Positions 32,818 to 42,122 of a stretch of 64,000 nucleotides of DNA are shown here, one piece after another. The notes beneath the pieces are model-generated. The model ran no database searches. It was not told the origin of the DNA and saw nothing but the letters and a program-made list of their open reading frames with translations. This DNA is from an uncultured Collinsella sp. (GTDB taxonomy: Bacteria; Actinomycetota; Coriobacteriia; Coriobacteriales; Coriobacteriaceae): contig UQHT01000004.1 in assembly GCA_900540875.1 (NCBI GenBank), positions 1-64,000 on the forward strand. Direction: 5' to 3'. Position 1 is the first letter of the stretch. The number at the start of each line of letters is the position of its first letter. The translations under genes were made by a program, and so were the position numbers.

Positions 32818-33342
32818 ATGGTCAACTATGGGTTTGGTATGCCGACGCGCTTGGTTGCGGATGGGGATGTGGCTCGCTGGTGCGGACGACTGGTTGCCCA
32901 CTATGGCGGCACCAAGGCACTGGTCGTGCTGGGAGGCGACAAGCACACGCGTGATGAGCTTGTTTCGGCGGCGCTGGGCTCGCTCGATCGCGCCCTGCTC
33001 GAACGCATACTCTTTCGTTGCGGCTTGGTCGGGGGCGATGGGGGAGACGATTTGGTCGATGAGGCCGTAGCCCTGGCGACCGATGAGGGCGTGGACTTTG
33101 TCCTGGCGATCGGCGATGCCGATACGGCGAGCTTTGTGCGCGAACTCGCTCGTCGCATGGCCGTGCTCGATGCCGGCGAGGACGGCTTTGTTCCCTACGG
33201 GTGCATCGTCTCCGAGGGAAAAGTGCCCGCCGTTGTGGGTGCCGGCGAGGTTCCCGTTTTTGCTATCATCGCGCCCGAACTGCTGGAGGGCATCGGGTCT
33301 CCCTTGCGCGAGCTGCTCGGCAGCGTATGCGCCGCGGCATAA
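32818..33342 (+). CDS. N-terminal half of an iron-containing alcohol dehydrogenase
   Basis: The 174 residues resemble the N-terminal nucleotide-binding domain of iron-dependent butanol dehydrogenases (opening MVNYGFGMPTRLVADGD, then KALVVLGGDKHTRDEL and GVDFVLAIGDADTASFV). The usual GGGS motif is GDAD here, and the metal-binding C-terminal half (about 200 residues) is missing. It ends at a normal stop before a repeat. It may be a decayed gene or a recruited single domain. The ATG at 32818 follows GGGG; the ATG at 32767 has no binding site. Confidence 0.6.
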   Translation: MVNYGFGMPTRLVADGDVARWCGRLVAHYGGTKALVVLGGDKHTRDELVSAALGSLDRALLERILFRCGLVGGDGGDDLVDEAVALATDEGVDFVLAIGDADTASFVRELARRMAVLDAGEDGFVPYGCIVSEGKVPAVVGAGEVPVFAIIAPELLEGIGSPLRELLGSVCAAA

Positions 33343-33356
33343 TGGCCTGCCAGGAA

Positions 33357-33412
33357 GGGACAGGTAAATTATGGTGGGTAAAGCGTTTGACCTGCCAAAA
33401 TAAACCTGTCCC
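33357..33412. repeat. Dispersed repeat, inverted pair
   Basis: GGGACAGGT at 33357-33365 starts an arm that matches, on the other strand, 33391-33412 with a few changes. The right arm carries the exact 18-mer shared with 31969-31986. Confidence 0.75.
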
Positions 33413-33542
33413 GTTTTGGTCGGTCGCCGTTCGGGGGCCGATTGGCAACGCTCGCTGATTACGGTCTTGACCTGCGTTAGAATAAGGGCATCTGATTATC
33501 CGGGCGCATGGAGGAATGCGCCCGTATGCTGAGGAGGACTCT

Positions 33543-35237
33543 ATGGCAACTGTTGCCGCACCTATCGATGCTACGTCGACTGCCGCTTGGAAGGCGCTCG
33601 AGGCTCATCAGGAGAAGCTCGAGGCCGAGGGCATCGACCTCAAGGCCTGGTTCGCTGCTGACGCCGACCGCGTGAATAAGTTGAGCTTTGACGCCGGCGA
33701 CCTTCACTTCGATCTGTCCAAGAACCTGGTGACCGATGAGACCGTCAAGCTGCTGTGCGATCTTGCCCGCGAGGTGAAGCTCGAGGAGCGCCGCGACGCC
33801 ATGTTCTCCGGCGAGCACATCAACACCACCGAGGACCGCGCTGTTCTGCACACCGCACTTCGCCGTCCGGCAAGCGAGAAAGGCCAGCTCATCGTTGACG
33901 GCCAGGATGTCGTCGCCGACGTGCACGAGGTCCTCGACCGCATGTATGCCTTCGCCGAGCGCGTGCGCTCCGGTGAGTGGAAGGGCGTAACCGGCAAAAA
34001 GATCGAGCACCTGGTGTCCATCGGCATCGGTGGCTCCGATCTGGGCCCGGTCATGGCTTACGAGGCTCTGCGCCCCTATGCCGATGCCGGTATCGATTGC
34101 CGCTATATCTCCAACATCGATCCCAACGACCAGGCCGAGAAGCTCAAGGGTTTGGATCCCGAGACCACGCTCGTGATCATCGTCTCCAAGACCTTTACCA
34201 CGCTCGAGACCCTCACCAATGCCCGCGAGGTCAAGACCTGGATGCTCGAGCAACTCAAGGCTCAGGGTGCCATCGATGGCTCCGAGGAGCAGAACGCCGA
34301 GGCCGTGGCAAAGCACTTCGTCGCCGTTTCCACCGCACTCGAGAAGGTTGAGGCCTTCGGTATTGACCCTGCCAACGCCTTCGGCTTCTGGAACTGGGTC
34401 GGCGGCCGCTACTCCGTCGACTCCGCTGTTGGCCTGTCGCTGATCGTCGTGCTCGGCCCCGAGCGTTTCCAGCAGTTCCTCGAGGGCTTCCACGCCATCG
34501 ACGAGTACTTCTGCAACACGCCGCTCGAGAACAATGCCGTCGCGCTGATGGGCCTGCTCAACGTCTGGTACGTCAACTTCTTCGATTCCAAGAGCCACGC
34601 CGTGCTTCCGTACTGCCAGTACCTGCACCGCTTCCCGGCCTACCTGCAGCAGCTCACCATGGAGTCCAACGGCAAGCATGTTCGCTGGGACGGCAGCGCC
34701 GTGACCTCCGACACCGGTGAGATCTTCTGGGGCGAGCCCGGCACCAACGGCCAACATGCCTTTTACCAGCTGCTGCACCAGGGCACCGTGGTGGTCCCGG
34801 CCGACTTTATCGCCTTCGCCAACACCGCCAACCCTGCGACCGACAACGGTCAGGACGTGCACGAGCTGTTCCTGGGCAACTTCCTGGCCCAGACCAAGGC
34901 GCTCGCCTTTGGTAAGACGGCCGATGAGGTTCGTGCCGAGGGCACGCCCGAGCAGATCGTCCCAGCCCGCTGCTTTGAGGGCAACCGTCCGACGACCTCG
35001 ATCTTCGGCGACACGCTGACCCCGTTCGCACTCGGCGAGCTCATCGCCCTGTACGAGCACATCACGTTTGTCGAGGGCACGGTCTGGGGCATCGACTCCT
35101 ATGACCAGTGGGGCGTTGAGCTGGGTAAGCAGCTTGCCAAGCAGATCACCCCTGCCTTCCACGATGACGCCACCAAGGCCGAGCAGGATGCTTCGACCCA
35201 GGCGCTCATTGAGTTCTACCGCGCTCACCGCAAGTAG
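33543..35237 (+). CDS. pgi: Glucose-6-phosphate isomerase
   Basis: Interconverts glucose 6-phosphate and fructose 6-phosphate in glycolysis. The 564-residue length is typical for the long form. Signatures are VSIGIGGSDLGPVM, the phosphate site VSKTFTTLET, WNWVGGRYSVDSAVG and GTNGQHAFYQLLHQG. The ATG at 33543 follows GAGGAGG. It is a single-gene unit with its own terminator. The very regular codon choice suggests high expression. Confidence 0.97.
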   Translation: MATVAAPIDATSTAAWKALEAHQEKLEAEGIDLKAWFAADADRVNKLSFDAGDLHFDLSKNLVTDETVKLLCDLAREVKLEERRDAMFSGEHINTTEDRAVLHTALRRPASEKGQLIVDGQDVVADVHEVLDRMYAFAERVRSGEWKGVTGKKIEHLVSIGIGGSDLGPVMAYEALRPYADAGIDCRYISNIDPNDQAEKLKGLDPETTLVIIVSKTFTTLETLTNAREVKTWMLEQLKAQGAIDGSEEQNAEAVAKHFVAVSTALEKVEAFGIDPANAFGFWNWVGGRYSVDSAVGLSLIVVLGPERFQQFLEGFHAIDEYFCNTPLENNAVALMGLLNVWYVNFFDSKSHAVLPYCQYLHRFPAYLQQLTMESNGKHVRWDGSAVTSDTGEIFWGEPGTNGQHAFYQLLHQGTVVVPADFIAFANTANPATDNGQDVHELFLGNFLAQTKALAFGKTADEVRAEGTPEQIVPARCFEGNRPTTSIFGDTLTPFALGELIALYEHITFVEGTVWGIDSYDQWGVELGKQLAKQITPAFHDDATKAEQDASTQALIEFYRAHRK

Positions 35238-35264
35238 TCTTTGTTGCCGAGATAGGTCATGGCC

Positions 35265-35298
35265 GAAGGGGCCCGTATCCGTTGGGATGCGGGCCCTT
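35265..35298 (+). terminator. Terminator after pgi
   Basis: AAGGGGCCCGTATCC (35265-35279) pairs with GGGATGCGGGCCCTTT (35283-35298) with small mismatches. A short T-run is included in the right arm. Confidence 0.8.
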
Positions 35299-35471
35299 TG
35301 CTATTTGGATAGGATGGAATGTATCGGGAGGCGCCTCGACGGGCATCGCAATCGTCGAAGGCGCGCCGTTCATGTTTGGGACAATATGACATTTTCCCGT
35401 TGCAAACAGCGCCGCCGTGGGTGTTCTGTATGATGGCTCAGACAAGGTTGTTCAATGACAGGGAGGCACGT

Positions 35472-36314
35472 ATGGCAATCAAGGCCATCGCAATGGATAT
35501 CGACGGTACGCTCACCAATGACCAGAAGGTAATTAGCCCGCGCACGCGCGAGAAACTGCTCGCAGCGCAGGAGTCGGGCATTAAGCTCATTTTGGCCTCG
35601 GGCCGTCCCGCGTGGGGCCTTCATGCCCTGGCGCAGGAGCTCGATCTTCAGAGCCACGGTGGCCTGCTGGTGGCCTTTAACGGTGCGCACGTGGTCGATG
35701 CTCAGACCGACGAGGTGCTGTTCGACCAGGCCATGCCGGTCGACGAGTTGCATCGCTTGCTCGACCATCTGCGTAACTTTGACGTGATCCCCATGATTTC
35801 GCTCGGCCGCGATCTGCGTGTCGTGGACTCGTATCGCTGCATGATCACGCTGCCCGACGGCTCGCAGAAGAACATTGTCAAATATGAGCGAGACGCATGC
35901 GACCTTAAAATCCGCGAGGTCGAGAGCCTTCATGAGGTTGCGGATGCCTATCCGGTGGACAAGCTGCTCACTGCGGGCGATCCGGCCTATCTGCAGGCGC
36001 ATCACGAGGAGATGTACGCACCCTTTACTGAGACGCTTTCGGGCATGTTTACGGCCGACTGGTACTTTGAGTTTACGGCTCCCGGTATCGATAAGGCGCG
36101 TGCGCTGCGGGGCGCTCTGCCCAAGCTAGGCATTGATGCCAGCGAGGTCGTATCGTTTGGCGATGGTCAGAATGACAAGTCTATGATCGAGTGGGCCGGC
36201 ATCGGTGTTGCTATGGGTAATGCTATCGATGAGGTCAAGGCCGTGGCTCAGATGGTGACTGCGAATAACAACGAAGACGGCATCGCGGTGGCACTTGACC
36301 AGTTACTGGGCTAG
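35472..36314 (+). CDS. Cof-type HAD hydrolase
   Basis: A 280-residue HAD phosphatase of the Cof/YidA type. Motif I is AMDIDGTLT, motif II ASGRPAWG, and motif IV SFGDGQNDKSMIEWAG; the cap lies between. Likely acts on sugar phosphates. The ATG at 35472 follows GGGAGG; the longer upstream frame is not protein-like. A second HAD gene follows 63 bases downstream. Confidence 0.9.
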   Translation: MAIKAIAMDIDGTLTNDQKVISPRTREKLLAAQESGIKLILASGRPAWGLHALAQELDLQSHGGLLVAFNGAHVVDAQTDEVLFDQAMPVDELHRLLDHLRNFDVIPMISLGRDLRVVDSYRCMITLPDGSQKNIVKYERDACDLKIREVESLHEVADAYPVDKLLTAGDPAYLQAHHEEMYAPFTETLSGMFTADWYFEFTAPGIDKARALRGALPKLGIDASEVVSFGDGQNDKSMIEWAGIGVAMGNAIDEVKAVAQMVTANNNEDGIAVALDQLLG

Positions 36315-36377
36315 AATCGCCGATAGTGCATGGTTCGGGCGTCTGCTTGCAGGCGCCCTTTTGTTAGGGAGGGTGCC

Positions 36378-37037
36378 GTGTCCGCATTTCCGTTCGACGC
36401 CGTTATCTTTGACATGGACGGCGTCATCGTCGATACCGAGTATTACTACCTGGGAGAGACCGCTGCGTTTGCCAAAGAGCTTGGGCTGAACCTGAGTCAA
36501 GAAGATCTGAACGCGCAGGTCGGTGCCTCACACCAGTTCTTTTTGCATATGCTGGTCGATTGGTTTGAACGCGCCGGAAAGGGGCACTTTACCGGCGAGG
36601 AGGCGCTTGCCCGCTGGGACGAGTGGGCACATAAACGCCCGCGCGATTATCAGGCCCTGATTAATCCCGGCGCTGTGGAAACGATTCGCGAGCTCCCGCG
36701 TCGCGGCGTACGCGTGGCGCTGGCCAGCTCATCTTCCATGAATAGCATCGTGGAGGTGCTTGGCGCGTGCGGCCTGTCGGATGCCTTTGAGTATGTGGTG
36801 AGCGGCGAGCAGTTTAAGGAGAGCAAGCCCGAGCCCGATATCTACCTACATGCGTTGGATCTGCTGGGGCTGCCCGCGAATCGCTGCTGCTGCGTTGAGG
36901 ATTCCGTTCCGGGCATTACCGCGGGTAAGCGAGCCGGCCTGACGGTGATTGCCAAGCGTGAGGAGCGCTTTGGCTTTAGCCAGGATGCCGCGGACAAGAT
37001 TATCGACCAACTGCCGGAGCTGCTCACGCTTTCTTAG
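36378..37037 (+). CDS. HAD hydrolase, beta-phosphoglucomutase-like
   Basis: A 219-residue HAD protein of subfamily IA with a helical cap. Motif I is IFDMDGVIVDTE (two aspartates as in phosphoglucomutases and phosphatases), motif II LASSSS, motif III the Lys in ESKPEPDIY, and motif IV VEDSVPGITA. It may be a sugar-phosphate phosphatase or mutase. The start is GTG at 36378, preceded by GGGAGGG. It is likely co-transcribed with the upstream HAD gene. Confidence 0.9.
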   Translation: MSAFPFDAVIFDMDGVIVDTEYYYLGETAAFAKELGLNLSQEDLNAQVGASHQFFLHMLVDWFERAGKGHFTGEEALARWDEWAHKRPRDYQALINPGAVETIRELPRRGVRVALASSSSMNSIVEVLGACGLSDAFEYVVSGEQFKESKPEPDIYLHALDLLGLPANRCCCVEDSVPGITAGKRAGLTVIAKREERFGFSQDAADKIIDQLPELLTLS

Positions 37038-37122
37038 GAGCGCGGTAGTTGCGCGTTTTTCGGGTCTGATGAGTAAGTGCCCGGCATTTTGGTGCGGCAA
37101 CAAGCATACTTTATGCTAATGC

Positions 37123-37153
37123 GGCTCAAGGGCTTGTTGAATGCCCTTGAGCC
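37123..37153 (+). terminator. Terminator after the HAD pair
   Basis: GGCTCAAGGGC (37123-37133) pairs perfectly with GCCCTTGAGCC (37143-37153). A T-rich stretch follows after a few bases. Confidence 0.65.
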
Positions 37154-37186
37154 CGCTTTAGACTTAATTGTGCTGGGAGAGGGTAT

Positions 37187-37930
37187 ATGCCACCGACTGA
37201 AGGGCTAACTGACGGTAAAGCAGCGATACCGCTGTACCAACAGGTTATCGATATCATCAAAAACGAAATCAACTCCGGTGCCTACAAGGCAGGTGCGCGG
37301 ATACCCAACGAATTCGAATTGGCTGAGAGCTATAAAGTTGGCCGCGTTACCGTGCGACGCGCTATTGAGGAGCTCGTCCAGCAGGGTTATCTAACGAAGC
37401 GACAGGGGAAAGGCACGTTTGTCAATGCCCCCAAGCTCAAGCGCAAGATTCGCCAGAAGGATGACGTCCAGAGTTTTTCGGACGCATGCCGCGTTAACGG
37501 AATGGAACCGGGGGCGCGTGTCATTTCGAGAAAGATACTGCCGACGGATTCCACCGAAGCGCAGTTCTTTGGTGTTCCCGTTGGAACTGACCTGATTTGC
37601 GTTGAGCGCGTACGTACTGCCGATGGCGTCCCTGTCATGCTTGAGAACAACATATACGTTTACGAGGACAACGCCTATCTATCAACGGCACCTCTATCTA
37701 ACCAATCCATTTTTGAGTTCGTGCGCAACCGGACGGGCCGCACACCCGCGTTTACCGACCCGTGCACGCTCGAGATCGCGTGCGCATCGCCCGAGGTCGC
37801 TCGGCTGTTGGCAGTTCCCGTTGGCGAACCCTTGTTTTATATGGAAGCCTTCTTTTTCGATGAGCAGCGGCGGCCGTTTATCATCGGTCGTCAGCGGATC
37901 GTTGGATCTCGCTACGTTTTTGACATCTAG
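37187..37930 (+). CDS. GntR-family regulator (UTRA domain)
   Basis: A 247-residue repressor. Residues 10-80 form the GntR winged helix (IPLYQQVIDIIKNEINSGAY; VTVRRAIEELVQQGYL). Residues 95-245 form a UTRA effector domain, which senses small molecules such as phosphosugars. It precedes the catabolic cluster in the same orientation, like FrlR in fructoselysine operons, and is separated from it by a hairpin and a palindrome. It probably represses the cluster until a phosphorylated sugar-amine appears. Confidence 0.93.
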   Translation: MPPTEGLTDGKAAIPLYQQVIDIIKNEINSGAYKAGARIPNEFELAESYKVGRVTVRRAIEELVQQGYLTKRQGKGTFVNAPKLKRKIRQKDDVQSFSDACRVNGMEPGARVISRKILPTDSTEAQFFGVPVGTDLICVERVRTADGVPVMLENNIYVYEDNAYLSTAPLSNQSIFEFVRNRTGRTPAFTDPCTLEIACASPEVARLLAVPVGEPLFYMEAFFFDEQRRPFIIGRQRIVGSRYVFDI

Positions 37931-37940
37931 GACATTGCGA

Positions 37941-37980
37941 ATGGAGACGCCCGGTGGATCATCTCAACGGGCGTCTCCAT
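37941..37980 (+). terminator. Hairpin after the GntR gene
   Basis: ATGGAGACGCCCG (37941-37953) pairs perfectly with 37968-37980. There is no T-run, so it may be a pausing or stabilising element as well as a terminator. Confidence 0.6.
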
Positions 37981-38066
37981 GCCGTTCACGGCGCGAACGC
38001 AACCGTTCAACCGCGTTACGGCAATCAGTTTGAAATAATCTTGATGACTTGAAAAGCTGCTGGTAA

Positions 38067-38084
38067 TCTATGGAACGTCATAGA
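38067..38084. promoter_or_regulatory. GntR operator candidate
   Basis: TCTATG-GAACGT-CATAGA is a perfect six-base inverted repeat with six-base spacer. It lies 64 bases before the start codon of the transporter gene, within the promoter zone of the catabolic operon, just downstream of the GntR regulator gene. Confidence 0.5.
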
Positions 38085-38147
38085 ACGTTTGCTTGTGCAA
38101 GCGTTGAAGCGAGATGCGATGCAGTCTTGAGTTCTTTGGAGGTATCT

Positions 38148-39611
38148 ATGTCAGATACGAAGGCGAAGAAGACAAACAGACGTTTTAAGTTCAAATTACC
38201 GCATGTCTATACAATCATGTTCTTGCTGATCGTTGTCTTTGCGGTCCTGACTTGGATCGTTCCTTCTGGTCAGTATCAGCGCAAGACGATTTCGACAGCG
38301 GCGGGTGAGCGTGAAGTCGCCGTTGCTGGAACCTATGAACAGGTCGATAAGAACTACACCGATTCCGAGACCGGCGAGACCATCAATCTGGGCCAGGATA
38401 TCTTTGCGGTCCTGCAAGCGCCTACTAAGGGCATCCAGGAGGCTGCCGACGTCGTTGCGTTCGTCTTATTGATTGGCGGATCGTTCGCAGTCATCACCAA
38501 GACCAACGCTTTGAATGCCGGCATGAGCCGTGTGATTAAAAAGCTCAAGAACAAGGACATCCTCATCATTCCCATCACGATGACGTTGCTGTCCATTTGC
38601 GGCACTACGTTTGGTATGTCTGAGGAAGCCCTGCCGTTCTATGCCATCTTCATTCCCATCATGATGGGTATCGGTTATGACTCGATGACGGCATTCATCA
38701 TCTGCTTCCTTGGTCCTAACCTGGGCTATTGTGCCTCGACCATCGACCCGTTTAATGTTTTGATCGCCCAAGGCATCATTGGCATCGAGGGCAATCCGCA
38801 ACTGTGGCTGCGCGCCGTTTCTTGGGTCATCTTCACCGCCGTTGGCATCGCATGGGCCATGCGCTATGCCATGCGCGTCAAGAAAAACCCCGAGTCGTCC
38901 ATTACGTACGAGGACGACAAGCTCAAGCGTGTTGAGTTTTCCGTGACCGATGCCTCCATCGAGGAAGAGTTCACTACCCGTCAGAAGCTCGTGCTTATCG
39001 ATTTTGCTTGCGGTATGGGCATTATCGTCTGGGGTCTTGTTACCCAGGGCTGGTACATGAATGAGATTTCCGCCGTGTTCCTTGGTATGGGCTTGCTTGC
39101 CGGTATCCTGGGCGGCCTTGACCAGCAGACGATCGCCGAGGAGTTCGTTAAAGGCATTGCCGACTTTGCGTATGCCGCTATCGTCATCGGCATCGCTCGC
39201 GGTATCTTGGTCATCGCAGAGGGCGGCATGATCATCGACACCATTCTCCAGGCGCTCGCTACTGCGCTCGCCGGTGCACCCGCCGCCGTCTATACCACGT
39301 TTATGTATATCGTCCTTGGCCTGCTCTCTTTGCTGGTTCCCTCGAGCTCTGGACTTGCGGCGCTCACCATGCCCGTCACGGGTCCGCTGACCGAGCTTAT
39401 GGGCCTCAATCCCGAGGCGGCCGTCACCGCGCTCCAGTTTGCCAACCAGACCATCAACACCATCAGCCCCGTGGCGGGCATGACAGTCGCCGGCCTTGCC
39501 GTGGCTAAGATTTCGTTTGGCCAATGGTGGAAGACCATTTGGAAGTTCTTCATTTTCATGGTCGTCTTTGGCCTGATCGTAACGGCAGTCTCTGGCATGC
39601 TTCCGGCGTAG
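38148..39611 (+). CDS. YfcC-family membrane transporter
   Basis: A 487-residue integral membrane protein of the YfcC/ArcD-related family, with about 12 helices and the loop SEEALPFYAIFIPIMMGIGYDS. Such proteins carry amino acids or C4-type acids, often as antiporters. It is the first structural gene of the catabolic cluster, so it probably imports the substrate (an amino-acid derivative or sugar-amine). TTTGGAGG precedes the ATG at 38148; the stop is 10 bases before the next start. Confidence 0.9.
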   Translation: MSDTKAKKTNRRFKFKLPHVYTIMFLLIVVFAVLTWIVPSGQYQRKTISTAAGEREVAVAGTYEQVDKNYTDSETGETINLGQDIFAVLQAPTKGIQEAADVVAFVLLIGGSFAVITKTNALNAGMSRVIKKLKNKDILIIPITMTLLSICGTTFGMSEEALPFYAIFIPIMMGIGYDSMTAFIICFLGPNLGYCASTIDPFNVLIAQGIIGIEGNPQLWLRAVSWVIFTAVGIAWAMRYAMRVKKNPESSITYEDDKLKRVEFSVTDASIEEEFTTRQKLVLIDFACGMGIIVWGLVTQGWYMNEISAVFLGMGLLAGILGGLDQQTIAEEFVKGIADFAYAAIVIGIARGILVIAEGGMIIDTILQALATALAGAPAAVYTTFMYIVLGLLSLLVPSSSGLAALTMPVTGPLTELMGLNPEAAVTALQFANQTINTISPVAGMTVAGLAVAKISFGQWWKTIWKFFIFMVVFGLIVTAVSGMLPA

Positions 39612-39620
39612 GTGGTTGTG

Positions 39621-41207
39621 ATGTCTGATCGTTTAATAACGGTCCTGACGTCTAAGAGCGTCTTTACCGGTACGGGGGACCTGCCGTTTGAAGGTTTCGT
39701 AGCGGTCCGTGGCAATCGAATTGAGGCGGTTGGCACCAAGTGTGAGGTAGCTTCGTATTTGATCCAGGCGGACGAGGTAGTTGACCTGGGCGACCGCACC
39801 GTCATGCCTGGCCTGATCGATGTTCATACCTTCTATACGGGCTGGGCGCTGCGGACGTTGGGGTCTGATCTGTCCGGCATCGCTGATGCCGAAGAGGCCG
39901 TGTCGCTCTTGCGTGCATGGAAAGAAGATCATCCGGATTGCGCGGCGGCTTTTGGCCACAACCTGCCCGAAACGTTGGCATCGGATGCCGAGAACGCAAA
40001 TACGGCAGCTGTGTTTGACGATTGTTTTGGCGATATCCCTGTCGTCTGCTTTACACCGGGTGCGGAGACCTGCGTTCTCAATGCTGCCGCCAGTGCGCGA
40101 TACGGCTTCACACCCCAGGCGTGCTATGCCGAGAAGATCTGGCGCATGATGAGCGATTTCCTCGCGCTGCCCGAGGTACGTGCGGGGTATTCGGACTACA
40201 TGAGCATGCTTAACGAGCGCGGCGTTACCGCCATCAAGGAGATGGCGTTTGATGACTACTACGGTTTTGCCGACGAAATGGCTCGCCGTGAGGAATCTGG
40301 TCAGCTGACAGTTCGTGTCTCTATGATGTCGCAGCCGGTGGGTGCCGGTGCAAATCTGTCATATGCTCGCGAGGCACGAGAGCGCTTCCGGGGTCCGTTC
40401 GTTCGTTTTTCTGGCTTCAACCGTATGACCGATCGAGGCGTATGGGCGGGGCTTGCCGAGATGATTGACCCCTATGAGGACACGGCCGATGCGGGAGCTG
40501 CCGGCAAGACGGTTGTCGAGGAGCCCGAGTGGGATCTGATTGAGAACGAGCTGCGCGCAATTGATGCTGACGGCTTCCGATATTCCTTGCATTGCCAGGG
40601 CGATGGCGCCGTTCGTCGCACCGTGGCGCTCTATGCCTCGCTGCCTCGAGACGAGCATGGACGGTTGCTTCGCCGCCATGCGATTACCGATCTCGAGAAC
40701 TCTGATCCGACCGATCTTGTCGAGTTTGGCAAGTTAGGTGGAATTTGCGAGGTCTATCCGCAGATTTTGACGCTGGACCGGCGCGAGGATTGCCTGTCGA
40801 TGATGCGTCGACAAATTGGCGAGACGCGACTTATGCACAGCTGGAATCGCCGCGGCATGGAAGATTCCGGATGCACGGTGTGCTGTGGTACGGATTTGCC
40901 ACTGCTGATTCCGAGCCTGGGCGAGTCAATCTACAGCGCGTGCGGTGGATACTTCGACGATGGACTGCCCGTGAATGAGGCCAACGCGCTGACGCTTGTC
41001 GAGCTCTTGCGTGCTTGGACTGCCGGGGGCGCGTACGATCTGATGCGCGAAGACGAGCTGGGTACGCTTGAGGTCGGCAAGCTTGCCGATATCTGCGTGC
41101 TCGATCGGGATGTGTTCGACCTCGATTATCGCGACGCACGCGATCTTTCGGTTGATATGACGATGTCGGACGGACAAATCGTGTTCGATCGAAATAAGGA
41201 GGCATAA
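39621..41207 (+). CDS. Amidohydrolase family protein (YtcJ-like)
   Basis: A 528-residue amidohydrolase_3-type protein. The beta-sandwich and entry motif PGLIDVHTFYTG are clear, but the usual His-x-His metal pair reads His-Thr-Phe here, so one metal ligand is missing. Later ligand regions are HCQGDGAVRR, RHAITDLE and CGTDLPL. It is likely a deacylase or amidase working on the imported compound, with unusual metal binding. The ATG at 39621 is five bases after AGGTGG. The epimerase gene starts two bases after its stop. Confidence 0.85.
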   Translation: MSDRLITVLTSKSVFTGTGDLPFEGFVAVRGNRIEAVGTKCEVASYLIQADEVVDLGDRTVMPGLIDVHTFYTGWALRTLGSDLSGIADAEEAVSLLRAWKEDHPDCAAAFGHNLPETLASDAENANTAAVFDDCFGDIPVVCFTPGAETCVLNAAASARYGFTPQACYAEKIWRMMSDFLALPEVRAGYSDYMSMLNERGVTAIKEMAFDDYYGFADEMARREESGQLTVRVSMMSQPVGAGANLSYAREARERFRGPFVRFSGFNRMTDRGVWAGLAEMIDPYEDTADAGAAGKTVVEEPEWDLIENELRAIDADGFRYSLHCQGDGAVRRTVALYASLPRDEHGRLLRRHAITDLENSDPTDLVEFGKLGGICEVYPQILTLDRREDCLSMMRRQIGETRLMHSWNRRGMEDSGCTVCCGTDLPLLIPSLGESIYSACGGYFDDGLPVNEANALTLVELLRAWTAGGAYDLMREDELGTLEVGKLADICVLDRDVFDLDYRDARDLSVDMTMSDGQIVFDRNKEA

Positions 41208-41208
41208 G

Positions 41209-42060
41209 ATGCCTGAATCCAAACCGACGCTGCGCCGCGAACAGATTGCGGGCATGAATATCCACTACATCATGTGGTCGCTCGATTACTTCCTTGATGT
41301 GCAGCAGCGTTTGGGCTTTGAGTCCATTGAGCTGTGGTGTGCGGAGCCGCATGTGACGCTCGACCACACGGGCTACTTTGAGGCTGAGGTCCTGGCGAAA
41401 AAGGCTGCAGATCGTGGGCTTAGGTATCGTACTCTGTGCCCCGAGAATGTTGTCTATCCTTGGCAGTACTGCGCACGTAAACCGCTGCATGAGCAGCGCA
41501 GCCTGGCGTATTTTAAGCATGGCATTGAGCTTGCTGAGGTACTTGGGTGCGACCGTATGTCCGTTAACTCGGGCTGGGGCGACTGGGACGAGGACCGTGA
41601 GGAAGCCTGGAAGCGCAGCCGCGAGCACTTGTCCATTCTGGCGGAGTATGCCGGCGAGCACGGTCTGGTGCTTACGATGGAAAGCCTGCGTCCCGAGGAG
41701 AGCCACCTTGTGACGACGGTTTCCGATGCGAAGCGCATGATTGACGAGGTCGCGAGTCCGTACTTACAGCCCATGGTTGATACAACCGCGATGGGCGTTG
41801 CAGGCGAGACGCTCGAGGACTGGTTTGCCGCCTTTGGTGATGGGGCAATTCACGAGATGCACTTTATCGACGGCGACCCGTATGGCCATCTGGTGTGGGG
41901 CGAAGGCAAGCACGATATGGACGCCTTCGTCGCCACGCTCAACGCCCATGGTTTCGACGGCATGCTGGGCCAGGAAATCACGGACGGCCGTTACTACGAT
42001 GACCCGGAGGCGGCAGATGCCAAGAACATGGCCGCATTCGAGAAATATCTGATTGACTAA
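41209..42060 (+). CDS. Sugar epimerase, FrlC-like (xylose isomerase-like barrel)
   Basis: A 283-residue AP-endonuclease-2/xylose-isomerase-like TIM barrel. Metal-binding acidic and His residues are in TMESLRPEESH, PMVDTTAMG, EMHFIDGD and GQEITDG. In fructoselysine operons FrlC is a fructoselysine 3-epimerase of this fold, and the next two genes here are FrlB- and FrlD-like. AAGGAGG precedes the start, which is one base after the amidohydrolase stop. The substrate is inferred to be a ketosamine. Confidence 0.85.
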   Translation: MPESKPTLRREQIAGMNIHYIMWSLDYFLDVQQRLGFESIELWCAEPHVTLDHTGYFEAEVLAKKAADRGLRYRTLCPENVVYPWQYCARKPLHEQRSLAYFKHGIELAEVLGCDRMSVNSGWGDWDEDREEAWKRSREHLSILAEYAGEHGLVLTMESLRPEESHLVTTVSDAKRMIDEVASPYLQPMVDTTAMGVAGETLEDWFAAFGDGAIHEMHFIDGDPYGHLVWGEGKHDMDAFVATLNAHGFDGMLGQEITDGRYYDDPEAADAKNMAAFEKYLID

Positions 42061-42122
42061 AACAACTATCGGCCACGCAGCCAACGTCATTGATTGCGGG
42101 CCAAACAAGAAAGGAACTGGAT

